In this document: piece after piece, positions 54,502-63,957 of the stretch
Layout: every line of letters begins with the position of its first letter
Numbering within the stretch: the stretch's first letter is position 1
Assembly (NCBI GenBank): GCA_021822115.1
Contig: JAJZSA010000004.1
Location: 3,838 to 67,837, forward strand
DNA: 64,000 nucleotides
Direction of reading: 5' to 3'
Origin: Pseudomonadota bacterium
GTDB lineage: Bacteria > Pseudomonadota > Gammaproteobacteria > Burkholderiales > Gallionellaceae
The notes under the pieces: generated by a model
The model's input: only the letters and a program-made list of their open reading frames with translations
Databases searched by the model: none
What the model was told of the DNA's origin: nothing
Made by a program: the position numbers and the translations under genes

Positions 54502-57303
54502 ATGACTCAGCAAAAAGAACTCGCCAAAAGTTTCGACCCCAAGGACATCGAAGCGCGCTGGTACCCCACCTGGGAGAACGCCGGCTACTTCAAGGCCGGC
54601 CTCGACGCCGCCAAACCCGACAATTTCTGCATCCAGCTGCCGCCGCCCAACGTCACCGGCACGCTGCACATGGGGCACGGCTTCAACCAGACCTTGATGG
54701 ATGCGCTCACCCGCTACCACCGTATGCGCGGGGACAACACGCTGTGGCAACCGGGCACCGACCACGCGGGCATCGCCACGCAGATCGTGGTCGAGCGCCA
54801 GCTCGACGCGCAGAAGATTTCGCGCCACGACCTCGGCCGCGAGAAGTTCATCGAGAAGGTGTGGGAGTGGAAGGAATATTCCGGCAACACCATCACCAAG
54901 CAGATGCGCCGCCTCGGCACCTCGCCCGACTGGTCGCGCGAACGCTTCACCATGGACGAAGGCCTGTCCAAGTCGGTCACCGAGACTTTCGTGCGCCTGT
55001 ACAACGAAGGCTTGATCTATCGCGGCAAGCGCCTGGTCAACTGGGACCCGAAACTGCACACCGCCGTCTCCGACCTCGAAGTGGTGCAGGAAGAAGAAGA
55101 CGGTTTCATGTACCACATCCAGTATCCGCTGGCGGATGGCTCCGGCCATCTGGTGGTCGCCACCACCCGCCCCGAGACCATGCTCGGCGACGTGGCGGTG
55201 ATGGTGCATCCCGAGGACGAGCGCTACAAGCACCTCATCGGCAAACAAGTCACACTGCCGCTGTGCGACCGCACCATCCCGGTCATCGCCGACGAATACG
55301 TGGACAAGGAATTTGGCACCGGCGTGGTGAAGGTCACGCCTGCGCATGATTTCAACGACTATGCAGTGGGCCAGCGCCACAAGCTGGAAATGATCTCCAT
55401 CCTCACGCTGGATGCGAAGATCAACGAACACGCACCCAAGCAATACCAGGGCATGGACCGCTTCGCCGCGCGCAAGCAGATCTGCGCCGACCTCGAAGCG
55501 GCAGGTCTGTTCATCAAGGCCGACAAGCACAAGCTGAAAGTGCCGCGCGGCGACCGCACCGGCGTCGTCATCGAGCCGATGCTGACCGACCAGTGGTTCG
55601 TGGCGATGAGCAAACCGGGCGACGGCGGCAAGAGCATCACCGAGCAGGCGCTGGAATGCGTCGCTTCCGGCGAGATCAAGTTCCACCCCGAGAACTGGGT
55701 CAACACCTACAACCAGTGGCTGAACAACATCCAGGACTGGTGCATCTCGCGCCAACTGTGGTGGGGGCACCAGATTCCCGCTTGGTACGGCGTGAACGGC
55801 GAAGTGTTCGTCGCGCGCGACGAAGCCGAAGCGCGCAAGCTCGCCGACAAAGCCGGTTACGCCGGGCAGCTCGACCGCGACAACGACGTGCTCGACACCT
55901 GGTTCTCCTCCGCGCTGTGGCCGTTCTCCACGCTCGATTGGGACATGTCCAAGCCATTCGATGCACAGAACCAGTTCGTCAAACAGTACCTGCCGTCGTC
56001 GGTGCTGGTCACCGGCTTCGACATCATCTTCTTCTGGGTGGCGCGCATGGTGATGATGACCAAGCACATCACCGGCAAGATCCCGTTCAAGGACGTGTAC
56101 GTGCACGGCCTGATCCGCGATGCGGAAGGCCAGAAGATGTCCAAGTCCAAGGGCAACGTGCTGGACCCCATCGACCTCATCGACGGCATAGCCCTCGAAG
56201 ATCTGGTGAAGAAACGCACCACCGGCCTGATGAACCCCAAGGATGCCGAGAAGATCGAGAAGCGCACGCGCAAGGAATTCCCCAACGGCATCACAGCCTT
56301 CGGTACCGACGCGCTGCGCTTCACTTTCGCCTCGCTCGCTTCGCCCGGCCGCGACATCAAGTTCGACATGCAGCGCTGCGAGGGCTATCGCAACTTCTGC
56401 AACAAGCTGTGGAACGCCACGCGCTTCGTGCTGATGAACTGCGAAGGCAAAGATGTCGGTCTCGACGCAGCACTGCCGCAGGAATTCTCTGCTGCCGACC
56501 AGTGGATGATCAGCCGTTTGCAGCAGGCCGAAGCCGAGATGGCGACGCACTTCGCCGATTACCGCTTCGACATGGCCGCACGCACCGTGTACGAATTGGT
56601 GTGGGACACCTATTGCGATTGGTATGTGGAACTGGCCAAGGTGCAATTGAACGGCAACGAAGCTCAGCAACGCGGCACGCGCCGCACGCTGGTGCGCGTG
56701 CTGGAGACCATCCTGCGTCTCGCCCACCCCATCATCCCGTTCATCACTGAAGAATTGTGGCACTCGGTCGCACCGTTGGCAGACAAGCAAGGCGACAGCA
56801 TCATGCTGCAAGCCTATCCGCAGGCAGACCGCAGCAAGATCGACGAAACTGCCAGCGCCCAGGTCGGCGTGTTGCAGCAACTCATCGCCGCCTGCCGCAG
56901 TCTGCGCAGCGAGATGAATCTGTCGCCGGCACAGCGCGTACCGCTGATCGCGGCTGGCGATGCCGTACAACTGCACAGCTTCGCGCCTTATCTGCAAGCG
57001 CTGGCCAAGCTCAGTGAAGTCGAGATCGTGAACGAACTGCCGGCAGGCGACGCGCCAGTTTCCATCGTCGGCAACTTCAAGTTGATGCTGAAGGTGGAGA
57101 TCGACGTCGCAGCCGAACGCGAGCGCCTGGACAAGGAGATCGCCCGCCTGACCGGCGAGATCGCCAAGGCCAACGGCAAACTGTCTAACGAAAGCTTCGT
57201 CGCGCGCGCACCGGCAGCGGTGGTGGAACAGGAGAAGCAGCGCCTGGCCGATTTCGGCGCCACACTGGAACAGTTGCAGGCGCAGCGCAAGAAGCTGGGC
57301 TAA
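54502..57303 (+). CDS. valS: Valyl-tRNA synthetase
   Basis: A 933-residue class Ia synthetase. The HIGH motif appears as [17 protein letters not shown] is [12 protein letters not shown], and the editing domain contains [11 protein letters not shown]. The C-terminus has the anticodon-binding domain and the valine-specific coiled coil ([20 protein letters not shown]). The length is typical. A strong terminator follows. Confidence 0.97.
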   Translation: MTQQKELAKSFDPKDIEARWYPTWENAGYFKAGLDAAKPDNFCIQLPPPNVTGTLHMGHGFNQTLMDALTRYHRMRGDNTLWQPGTDHAGIATQIVVERQLDAQKISRHDLGREKFIEKVWEWKEYSGNTITKQMRRLGTSPDWSRERFTMDEGLSKSVTETFVRLYNEGLIYRGKRLVNWDPKLHTAVSDLEVVQEEEDGFMYHIQYPLADGSGHLVVATTRPETMLGDVAVMVHPEDERYKHLIGKQVTLPLCDRTIPVIADEYVDKEFGTGVVKVTPAHDFNDYAVGQRHKLEMISILTLDAKINEHAPKQYQGMDRFAARKQICADLEAAGLFIKADKHKLKVPRGDRTGVVIEPMLTDQWFVAMSKPGDGGKSITEQALECVASGEIKFHPENWVNTYNQWLNNIQDWCISRQLWWGHQIPAWYGVNGEVFVARDEAEARKLADKAGYAGQLDRDNDVLDTWFSSALWPFSTLDWDMSKPFDAQNQFVKQYLPSSVLVTGFDIIFFWVARMVMMTKHITGKIPFKDVYVHGLIRDAEGQKMSKSKGNVLDPIDLIDGIALEDLVKKRTTGLMNPKDAEKIEKRTRKEFPNGITAFGTDALRFTFASLASPGRDIKFDMQRCEGYRNFCNKLWNATRFVLMNCEGKDVGLDAALPQEFSAADQWMISRLQQAEAEMATHFADYRFDMAARTVYELVWDTYCDWYVELAKVQLNGNEAQQRGTRRTLVRVLETILRLAHPIIPFITEELWHSVAPLADKQGDSIMLQAYPQADRSKIDETASAQVGVLQQLIAACRSLRSEMNLSPAQRVPLIAAGDAVQLHSFAPYLQALAKLSEVEIVNELPAGDAPVSIVGNFKLMLKVEIDVAAERERLDKEIARLTGEIAKANGKLSNESFVARAPAAVVEQEKQRLADFGATLEQLQAQRKKLG

Positions 57304-57320
57304 GCTCTCTGCATCACAAA

Positions 57321-57355
57321 AAAACGGCGGCCTTCGCAATGAAGGCTGCCGTTTT
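57321..57355. terminator. Bidirectional intrinsic terminator between valS and the tusA-like gene
   Basis: AAAACGGCGGCCTTC (57321-57335) pairs with GAAGGCTGCCGTTTT (57341-57355), one G-T mismatch, with a 5-nt loop. The longer A-run on the left gives a strong U-run for minus-strand transcripts as well. Confidence 0.9.
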
Positions 57356-57366
57356 GCTTTCTTGCT

Positions 57367-57594
57367 TCAACGACGACGGATGAAGAAGGTGAATCCCTCG
57401 TCCTGCGCGCTGGACGACAACAACTCGTTGCCGGTCTTGCTACAGAATTCGCTGAAGTCTTTGGGCGCCCCCTTGTCGGTCGCCAGCACTTTTAGCACCT
57501 GTCCTGTCGCCATGGTCGAGAGCGATTTCTTGGCACGCAAGATGGGCAGCGGGCAAGCCAGCTCGCGCACATCCAATTCCAGATCGAAATTCAT
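57367..57594 (-). CDS. TusA/SirA family sulfur-carrier-like protein
   Basis: A 75-residue protein with the TusA signature VRELACPLPILRAKKSLSTM; the single CPxP cysteine would carry a persulfide. Family roles include tRNA thiolation, molybdenum cofactor and sulfur oxidation. The C-terminal half (LLSSSAQDEGFTFFIRRR) fits the fold. It starts 9 bp after the kinase gene, so the two are co-transcribed. Confidence 0.92.
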   Translation of the reverse strand: MNFDLELDVRELACPLPILRAKKSLSTMATGQVLKVLATDKGAPKDFSEFCSKTGNELLSSSAQDEGFTFFIRRR

Positions 57595-57603
57595 TTCGTT
57601 TCC

Positions 57604-58896
57604 TTATTGCTCTTCTTGATGGTCGCTCAACAGGCGTGCGATGCGCGTGTTGGCGACTGCCAGCCGCTTGACCACGATGCGCAGGAACGCTTCGTCGAAT
57701 TTGTAGCGGCAGTTGGATGAGGCCTGCGCCAGTACGGCCGGGTCGATCTCGATCAGTTTGACCTCGGTGCGCGCCAGCACGTCGGTAGTGCGACGGGCAC
57801 CCGGTTCCGAGAGATGCGCCATCTCGCCGAAGCAATCGCCTTGGTGCAACAGGCTGAGCAGCCGCCCCTGCTTCACCACGCGCACCGAACCGCTGGCAAT
57901 GATGTAGAAATTCTGTCCCTCCTCGCCTTCGCGCAGGATCTGTTCACCCTTGTGCACCTTGCGCCATTCGCTGATGTGCAACACTTCCCACAGTTCGACG
58001 TCGGTGAACTGCCTGAAGAACGGCAGTTCACGCACAGTATCGAATTTCTCGGTGTCGTAGATGTTCTCCTGTTGCGGCTCGTAATCGCTGATGAACGAGA
58101 CCAGTGCGCGCGCCATCTCGTCCCAGCTCGGATAGCGACGCGCGATGTCCTTGCTCATGGCGCGCAGCACGATGGCATCCAGCGCCGGCGGGATCTCGGG
58201 GCGGAAAGTGCTGGGTGCCGGCGGTTCGATGTTCATGATCTGATAGATCATGCTGTAGTTGTTCGCGGCATCGTAGGGCAGCTTGCCGGTGAGCAGGCGA
58301 TACAAGGTCACACCGAGGGAATAGATGTCGGTCTGGTGCGTCAGCGGCTGCTCGCGGATCTGCTCCGGCGACATGTAGGCCGGCGAACCGACACCGGTGA
58401 CCTGGGTTGTCTGCTGACTCTCGATCACCGCAGCGCCGAAATCGGATATCTTGATATCGGTCTCGCCGCACAACAGGATGTTGGCCGGCTTGATGTCTCG
58501 ATGGATGACACCTTGGTATTGCGCATATTCCAGTGCCTTGCAGCATTTGTAGCCGATCTCGGCGATGCGCCCCAATGGCAACAGATGGTCGACCTCGGCA
58601 TGGCGTTCCAGCGTCTCGCCCTCGACATATTCCATCACCATGTAGTTGGTGTCGCCTTCCAGGATGGCATCGTGGATCTTTACGATATGCGGATGCGAGA
58701 GTTTGCCGGCAAGCGAAGCCTCGTTCAGCAGCAGCTTGCGGAACGCCTTGCCGCTGGTGCTGTTGTTGAGCACACTGGCATTGAACACCTTGAGCGCGAC
58801 CTGTTGCTCATTGAAGGGATCCACAGCCAGATACACGGTGCTGGTCGCACCATGCCCAAGCTCTCTGACGATGTGATATTTGCCTATGGATTCCAT
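57604..58896 (-). CDS. Serine/threonine protein kinase with C-terminal cyclic-nucleotide-binding domain
   Basis: A 430-residue fusion. Residues 1-270 are a Hanks-type kinase: Gly loop LGHGATSTVYLA, VALKVF with the ATP Lys, HRDIKPANILL, DFG in KISDFGAAV and the activation-segment end SPAYMSPEQI. Residues 300-420 are a CRP-like sensor (LPFFRQFTDVELWEVLHISE, EGEEGQNFYIIASGSVRVVK, HQGDCFGEMAHLSE). The Arg expected for cAMP/cGMP phosphate binding lies near ARRTTDV. No membrane span, so it is cytoplasmic. The ATG at 58896 is chosen to start the kinase fold directly. Confidence 0.93.
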   Translation of the reverse strand: MESIGKYHIVRELGHGATSTVYLAVDPFNEQQVALKVFNASVLNNSTSGKAFRKLLLNEASLAGKLSHPHIVKIHDAILEGDTNYMVMEYVEGETLERHAEVDHLLPLGRIAEIGYKCCKALEYAQYQGVIHRDIKPANILLCGETDIKISDFGAAVIESQQTTQVTGVGSPAYMSPEQIREQPLTHQTDIYSLGVTLYRLLTGKLPYDAANNYSMIYQIMNIEPPAPSTFRPEIPPALDAIVLRAMSKDIARRYPSWDEMARALVSFISDYEPQQENIYDTEKFDTVRELPFFRQFTDVELWEVLHISEWRKVHKGEQILREGEEGQNFYIIASGSVRVVKQGRLLSLLHQGDCFGEMAHLSEPGARRTTDVLARTEVKLIEIDPAVLAQASSNCRYKFDEAFLRIVVKRLAVANTRIARLLSDHQEEQ

Positions 58897-58973
58897 ATGT
58901 TGCAAGCCCCCCGGGGCACGCATTCTGCGGTCTGGGCGGCGCCATGTCCAGCACGGGAACCGAACGGGGCGGG

Positions 58974-58982
58974 TGCTATCAT
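58974..58982 (+). promoter_or_regulatory. Extended -10 (TGCTATCAT) placing the start point at the bepA-like ATG
   Basis: TGC followed by TATCAT ends 7 bp before the ATG at 58990, so transcription would begin at or next to the start codon. No ribosome site precedes the ATG, consistent with a leaderless message. Confidence 0.45.
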
Positions 58983-58989
58983 ACGCACC

Positions 58990-60414
58990 ATGGAAAAACT
59001 GCTGATCTGCCTGCTAGCCCTGCTCCCCCTATCGCTCTTTGCCGAAGGCCTGCCTGACCTGGGCGACGAGTCGCAAGCCACCATGACCCCGCAACAGGAA
59101 CGCTTGATCGGCGAGCAGACCATGTTGCAGATCCGCGCCAGCGACCAGTATCTGGACGATCCCGAGGTCACCGACTATCTGAACCGGCTCGGCCATCGTC
59201 TGGTGGCCAACAGCAGCGAACCGAGTCAATCGTTCGAGTTCTTCGTCGTCAATGACGAGGCGATCAATGCCTTCGCCATGCCCGGAGGCTTCATCGGCGT
59301 GAACACCGGCCTGATTCAGCTCGCCCAGAGCGAATCGGAACTGGCTTCGGTACTGGCTCACGAGATCTCGCACGTCACGCAGCACCATCTGGCGCGCATG
59401 GTCTCCGGCAGGAAGTATGACTCGATGGCGGCCATGGCAGCGATGGCGGTGGCCATCCTCGCGGCGCGCAACAGCCCACAAGCGGCGCAAGCCACCATGA
59501 TCGGCGCGCAAGGCGGGTTGATGCAACGCCAGCTCGATTTCACGCGCGAGCATGAGAAAGAAGCTGACCGCATCGGTATCGATTTGCTCAAGCAATCCGA
59601 CTTCGATCCGCATGCCATGCCGCAGTTCTTCGAACGACTGCAAAAGGCGACGCAACTCCAGGAGGGAGACGCGCCGAGTTACCTGCGCACCCATCCTCTG
59701 ACCATCGAACGCATTGCCGATGTAGACAACCGCGTGGCCCAAATCCCGTTCAGGCTGGTCGCAGACAGCCTGGATTTCCAGTTGATCCGGGCCCGCCTCA
59801 TCGCCCTGCAGAAACCACCCCAGGAAGCCGTTGCGTATTTCCAATCGGCACTGGGCAACAAGCGCTTCGGCAATCCGGTGGCACAACGCTATGGCTTGGT
59901 ACTCGCATTACTGCGCGACGGAGAAGAAAAACGTGCCGCGCAGGAATTCAAACAACTGCACAGCTCGGCACCGCGCAATGCGACCATAGAGACGCTCGCG
60001 GGACGCATCCGACAGCTGGAGCGCCAGGATGAGGGCGTCCTGGCATTCTATGAGACGACGCTCAAGCAATATCCCACCCATCGGGCCTTGATCTACGACT
60101 ATGCGCTGCTGCTGTTACAGAAGCAGCGCTATTCTCAAGCCTTGAAGCTGCTCGACGAACAGATCAACCGCGACGGCAACGATGCCACGCTGTATGAATT
60201 GCAGGCGCGCGCCTATACCGCTTTGGGACGTCATCAGGAGGCTCACCATGTGCTGTCTTACTACCAGATCCTGCATGGCAACCTGCGCGGCGCGATCGAA
60301 CAACTGGAACTCGCCAAACTCGCCGGCAACGATTATTACCAGCTATCGGTGATCGAGACCGAATTGCGACAGTACCGCGAGTTCCTCAACGCACAGCAGC
60401 GCAAACAGCAGTAA
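58990..60414 (+). CDS. BepA-like periplasmic M48 metalloprotease with TPR repeats
   Basis: A 474-residue exported protease/chaperone related to BepA (YfgC), which helps assemble LptD and degrades stalled outer-membrane proteins. The signal peptide is LLICLLALLPLSLFAEGLP. The zinc site is HEISH in VLAHEISHVTQHHLARMV, with the third ligand in EHEKEADRIGIDLL. The last 200 residues form tetratricopeptide helices (ALLLLQKQRYSQALKLLDEQ). LPS export genes lptFG in the same window are functionally related. Confidence 0.92.
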   Translation: MEKLLICLLALLPLSLFAEGLPDLGDESQATMTPQQERLIGEQTMLQIRASDQYLDDPEVTDYLNRLGHRLVANSSEPSQSFEFFVVNDEAINAFAMPGGFIGVNTGLIQLAQSESELASVLAHEISHVTQHHLARMVSGRKYDSMAAMAAMAVAILAARNSPQAAQATMIGAQGGLMQRQLDFTREHEKEADRIGIDLLKQSDFDPHAMPQFFERLQKATQLQEGDAPSYLRTHPLTIERIADVDNRVAQIPFRLVADSLDFQLIRARLIALQKPPQEAVAYFQSALGNKRFGNPVAQRYGLVLALLRDGEEKRAAQEFKQLHSSAPRNATIETLAGRIRQLERQDEGVLAFYETTLKQYPTHRALIYDYALLLLQKQRYSQALKLLDEQINRDGNDATLYELQARAYTALGRHQEAHHVLSYYQILHGNLRGAIEQLELAKLAGNDYYQLSVIETELRQYREFLNAQQRKQQ

Positions 60415-60419
60415 CTGCG

Positions 60420-61454
60420 TCAACCCGCGCGTAGTGCCAGCAACACCCGGCGCAACGGTGTGGGGATGGCTGCCGCCAGCGCCTGTTCGATCCCCTGCCA
60501 CATCATGCCGGGCTCGGCACAGTTCACAGGTGCATCGCCGATCTCCAGTATCAAGGGCTGGATGTGCAGGCGGAAATGCGTGAAGGTGTGACTGAATGAC
60601 GGCAGTGTGTGCTCCGCCGCGACCGTCATGCCATGTCGCGCGACATAACCTGCGATCGCATCGCGCCCGTCCAACTGCGGCACACACCACAGCCCCCCCC
60701 AGATACCGGTGGCCGGCCGTCGCTCCAGCCACAGCTGGTCACCGTGCCGCAACAACAGGAAAATGGCATGCCGTTCCGGCAGCGCCTTGCGCGGACGCGC
60801 CGCAGGCAACTGCGCCACGCGCTCGGTGCGCCAGGCGACACAACCTTCTCGCACTGGGCATGCACTGCATTTGGGCTTGCTGCGGGTGCAGATCGTCGCC
60901 CCCATGTCCATCAGCGCTTGTGTATAGATAGCGACTTCCGCGCGCGGCAATAACGCTTCCGCCTCGGCCCACAAGCGCTGCTCGACGCGACGCTCTCCGG
61001 GCCAACCGTCGATCCCGAGGTGGCGTGTGAGCACGCGTTTGACGTTGCCATCCAGGATGGCACGCGGTTCGTGCCAAGCCAGCGCCGAAATCGCCGCGGC
61101 CGTGGATCGACCAACTCCCGGCAATGCCAGCACTTGTTCGAAGTCGCGCGGAAACACGCCCGCATGCTGGGCCATGACCTGGCGCGCGGCCCTGTGCAGG
61201 TTGCGTCCACGCGCGTAATAACCGAGTCCGCTCCAGTGCGCGAGCACCTGCTCCTCGCTGGCGGCAGCCAATGCGGCGACATGCGGGAACGCTTGGATGA
61301 AGCGCAGATAGTATGGAACGACGGTGGCGACCTGGGTCTGTTGCAGCATGATCTCGGACAACCAGACGCCATAGGCGTCCGCCCCCTGCCAAGGCAGGTC
61401 GTGACGACCATGCTGCTTTTGCCAGCGGATCAGCCGGCTTGCAAAGCTATCCAC
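60420..61454 (-). CDS. mutY: A/G-specific adenine glycosylase
   Basis: A 344-residue glycosylase removing A opposite 8-oxoG. The catalytic Glu is in SEIMLQQTQV, the helix-hairpin-helix is LPGVGRSTAAAI, the Asp is in ILDGNVKRVL, and the iron-sulfur motif is CTRSKPKCSACPVREGC (C-x6-C-x2-C-x5-C). The C-terminal MutT-like domain recognising 8-oxoG is present (IWGGLWCVPQ, SFSHTFTHFRLHI). The ATG is 9 bp after the asmA stop. Confidence 0.96.
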   Translation of the reverse strand: MDSFASRLIRWQKQHGRHDLPWQGADAYGVWLSEIMLQQTQVATVVPYYLRFIQAFPHVAALAAASEEQVLAHWSGLGYYARGRNLHRAARQVMAQHAGVFPRDFEQVLALPGVGRSTAAAISALAWHEPRAILDGNVKRVLTRHLGIDGWPGERRVEQRLWAEAEALLPRAEVAIYTQALMDMGATICTRSKPKCSACPVREGCVAWRTERVAQLPAARPRKALPERHAIFLLLRHGDQLWLERRPATGIWGGLWCVPQLDGRDAIAGYVARHGMTVAAEHTLPSFSHTFTHFRLHIQPLILEIGDAPVNCAEPGMMWQGIEQALAAAIPTPLRRVLLALRAG

Positions 61455-61463
61455 CGGACTTCC

Positions 61464-63797
61464 CTACTTGAACAGGTTCTTGAGTCCTTGTTTGAGCTGC
61501 TCTTCGGCCTTAGCCTTAGCGGCAGCTTTCTCGGCTTCCAGCTTGGCTTTGGCTGCGGCCTTTTCTGCCTCTAATTTAGCTTGGGCTGCTGCTTGGGCGG
61601 CGGCTTTCTCGTCATCCAGCTTGTGCTTCAATGCAGCCTTCTCTTCTTCCAGACGCTGACGTGCGATATCCGCAAACAAGGCCGCATAATCGATCTTGAT
61701 CTTGAGTGCATCGAACGGACCTTGCACATTGACCGGCAAGGTCCCGGTATTCCCCTGCTCCGTCTTGGCCATGATGACCTTGGCGTTATAGTTCATACGG
61801 TCATGGCCGATATCGATATCGCCATTACCTGCCAATCGGAGTACCGTCGAACGTACGGATAGATCATCGTTATGTGCGACTCCGTCCTTGATGTCCAGGC
61901 TGGCCTTGAACTCGCTGAAAGTGGTTCGCTCGCTCTGATTCACGCCCAGAGTCTCGGCTTTGGTATCCTTGTTCAAACGCTGTATGCCTTGCACCAGCTT
62001 GCCCAGATCGACGCCGCGTATCGCTCCATCAGTCAGATCGATGGCCACCTTGCCGTTCAGAGCGCGCTTCAGTGCCGTGACGGTATTCCCCTGCGTATGA
62101 AGCGCAAGCTGCACATTACCCTTTCCGTCAGCGATCTCCAGTCCGGCCGCATCCTTCAACAAGGGAGCGATCTGGACACCCACCAGTTTCTGCGTCACAT
62201 CGAAGCTGGAAGTATTCGCATCGATCCGCAGCCTGCCATCCAGATTGCCCTGATACAGGGCCGCCGACAACGGCGCAATGGTCGCAATACCATCCCTGGC
62301 TTTGAGATCGATGCGCAATTTAGCAACTTGTACATTGGCCGCCTTCAGTGCACCGATGCGCACACTGCCTTCGACGTCCAATCCTTTCAGTGCTGACAGA
62401 TCGAACGGTTGTTCCTGCGTCACCGTCTTGGCCTGTTGTTGCTCAGTATTCTTGGGCGGCAAATATGCGTCGGCATCGAAGTTGTCGACCTCGAGGTCGT
62501 AGCGGATAACCGGGGCTTTGAATCCCTTCACAGCCGCTTTGGCCCGGATCTGACTTTGCAGCAGCCCGCCGGCCAAATTGGCCTGAATACTCTCTCGTTG
62601 CAGATCTGCCTGCACACTGCCTTTCAGGGTGCTCTCGATCACCTTGCCCGGCAGTTGCTCGCCATTTGCCTTGAACCTGATCTGCATATCCTTGAGGTTG
62701 AACTGCTGCGTCTTCAGCCCGGCGATCAACTCGGTTTCCAGTCGCGCACTCAGCAATTGCCGCGGCTGTTCCAGACCGACATCAACTGCGAGGCCGCGCA
62801 ATGCGATCTTTTCCAGATTGCCATTCACTCGCGGCAAAGACAGCGTAGCCGCGAGCTTGCCGAACGCCGCGTCCATATTGGCGCGCAGGGCCAGATTCTC
62901 AATGGAGATTTCTTCCTGCTTCAACATGGCTCCCGGCAGGGCCAGGTGCACATCGAATGTCCCAGCTTGTTTACCCTGGATATCGAGCAGCAGATCGGTC
63001 AATTGGAAAGTCTGGCTGGTCAGGTCCGCATCGGCTCCGGCCTTCAGTTTCAACTTCAACCCTTCGATGTCGAGCGCCTGACCACTCACCCTAAGATCGA
63101 GTCCACTGAGTGCATAGTGAGCCTTGTCCAGATCGAAACGCACTTTACCCGCCATTTCCACACCGACATCGACTTTCGGTTGCGTCATCTGGATACGTGT
63201 GGCAAGTATCACATCAGTGGGAACCGCGGGAGCCAAACGGCCGGTGCGCAAACTGAGCCGCTCCAAGCGAAGCTGATTACCCGTACCCTGATCATCGTAG
63301 CTGAACGCGCAATTTTCCACTGCTACGCCGGCTATATCGAATGTGATCGGAGCAGCCTGTGTCGCCGGCGTGTCTTCCGCCACAGCCGGAGATGCGCCCT
63401 TACTCAGCAGATCATCCAGATTGGTCGTTCCATCTGCACGCTTGACGACAGCCACCGTGACGCCCGAGACGGCGACCTGACTGACCACCACCTGCTTGCG
63501 CAACAACGGCCAGACAGCCAGTGAGACGCTCGCATCTTCCACCGCCGCGAATTCGCGTTCGCTCTTGTATTCCGACAACGAAATTTTGCCGAGATGGACG
63601 CCGATGCTGGGAAAGAACATCAATTTGATATCACCATCCAACTTGAGCGTGCGCTGCGTCTGCGCTTGCACCGCCTCGATGATCTGCGGCTTGTAGGCAT
63701 TCGGATCGAAAGTCAGCGCAAGATATGCCCCCAGAGTCGCCCCCATGGAAACCAGGCCGGCCAATATCCAGAACAACCATTTAAGGAATCTCTTCAT
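61464..63797 (-). CDS. AsmA family protein
   Basis: A 777-residue inner-membrane-anchored periplasmic protein. It has one N-terminal span (FLKWLFWILAGLVSMGATLG), the AsmA N-terminal block (DPNAYKPQIIEAVQAQTQRT), a long beta-rich body of the bridge-like lipid transfer type, and the AsmA-like C-terminal domain (GKVAIDLTDGAIRGVDLGKL). The last 65 residues are an Ala/Glu/Lys coiled coil with the 10-residue repeat KLEAEKAAAK present in tandem. AsmA-like proteins are implicated in phospholipid transport to the outer membrane. GAGGG precedes the ATG. Confidence 0.92.
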   Translation of the reverse strand: MKRFLKWLFWILAGLVSMGATLGAYLALTFDPNAYKPQIIEAVQAQTQRTLKLDGDIKLMFFPSIGVHLGKISLSEYKSEREFAAVEDASVSLAVWPLLRKQVVVSQVAVSGVTVAVVKRADGTTNLDDLLSKGASPAVAEDTPATQAAPITFDIAGVAVENCAFSYDDQGTGNQLRLERLSLRTGRLAPAVPTDVILATRIQMTQPKVDVGVEMAGKVRFDLDKAHYALSGLDLRVSGQALDIEGLKLKLKAGADADLTSQTFQLTDLLLDIQGKQAGTFDVHLALPGAMLKQEEISIENLALRANMDAAFGKLAATLSLPRVNGNLEKIALRGLAVDVGLEQPRQLLSARLETELIAGLKTQQFNLKDMQIRFKANGEQLPGKVIESTLKGSVQADLQRESIQANLAGGLLQSQIRAKAAVKGFKAPVIRYDLEVDNFDADAYLPPKNTEQQQAKTVTQEQPFDLSALKGLDVEGSVRIGALKAANVQVAKLRIDLKARDGIATIAPLSAALYQGNLDGRLRIDANTSSFDVTQKLVGVQIAPLLKDAAGLEIADGKGNVQLALHTQGNTVTALKRALNGKVAIDLTDGAIRGVDLGKLVQGIQRLNKDTKAETLGVNQSERTTFSEFKASLDIKDGVAHNDDLSVRSTVLRLAGNGDIDIGHDRMNYNAKVIMAKTEQGNTGTLPVNVQGPFDALKIKIDYAALFADIARQRLEEEKAALKHKLDDEKAAAQAAAQAKLEAEKAAAKAKLEAEKAAAKAKAEEQLKQGLKNLFK

Positions 63798-63823
63798 GGG
63801 GCACCCTCGTAAAAGTTTTGGCG

Positions 63824-63829
63824 ATTATA
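63824..63829 (-). promoter_or_regulatory. -10 element (TATAAT) for asmA
   Basis: A consensus TATAAT on the minus strand 27 bp before the asmA ATG; no clear -35. It lies downstream of the rRNA operon terminator, so asmA-mutY is separately transcribed. Confidence 0.5.
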
Positions 63830-63878
63830 GCCGTGCGGACAAATCGCAGCGGTCATATGCAGCTTGGCTGAAGGCAAT

Positions 63879-63905
63879 AAAAAACCCCACCTATGAGAGG
63901 TGGGG
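63879..63905 (-). terminator. rRNA operon terminator
   Basis: On the minus strand CCCCACC (63905-63899), a 7-nt loop and GGTGGGG (63891-63885) are followed by TTTTTT. It lies 53 bp beyond the 5S 3' end. Confidence 0.93.
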
Positions 63906-63922
63906 TGATTTATAAACAACGA

Positions 63923-63941
63923 AGCCCTCACGAGGAGGGCT
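63923..63941 (-). other. Stem-loop in the rRNA 3' trailer
   Basis: AGCCCTC and GAGGGCT pair around a 5-nt loop between the 5S gene and the terminator. Probably a processing or stabilising hairpin of the rRNA precursor. Confidence 0.6.
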
Positions 63942-63957
63942 AGGTTGATTTGTAAGG

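Noticed and set aside
54082..57339. Open frame of more than 1000 codons on the minus strand opposite valS
   Set aside because: It is the antisense shadow of a GC-rich synthetase gene: composition is His/Arg/Val-rich with no domain, no ribosome site, and valS is unambiguous on the other strand.
61500..61650. KLEAEKAAAK repeats at the AsmA C-terminus as a possible tandem-repeat locus
   Set aside because: Only two to three short repeats forming a coiled coil within the coding frame; common low-complexity tail and not a distinct element.
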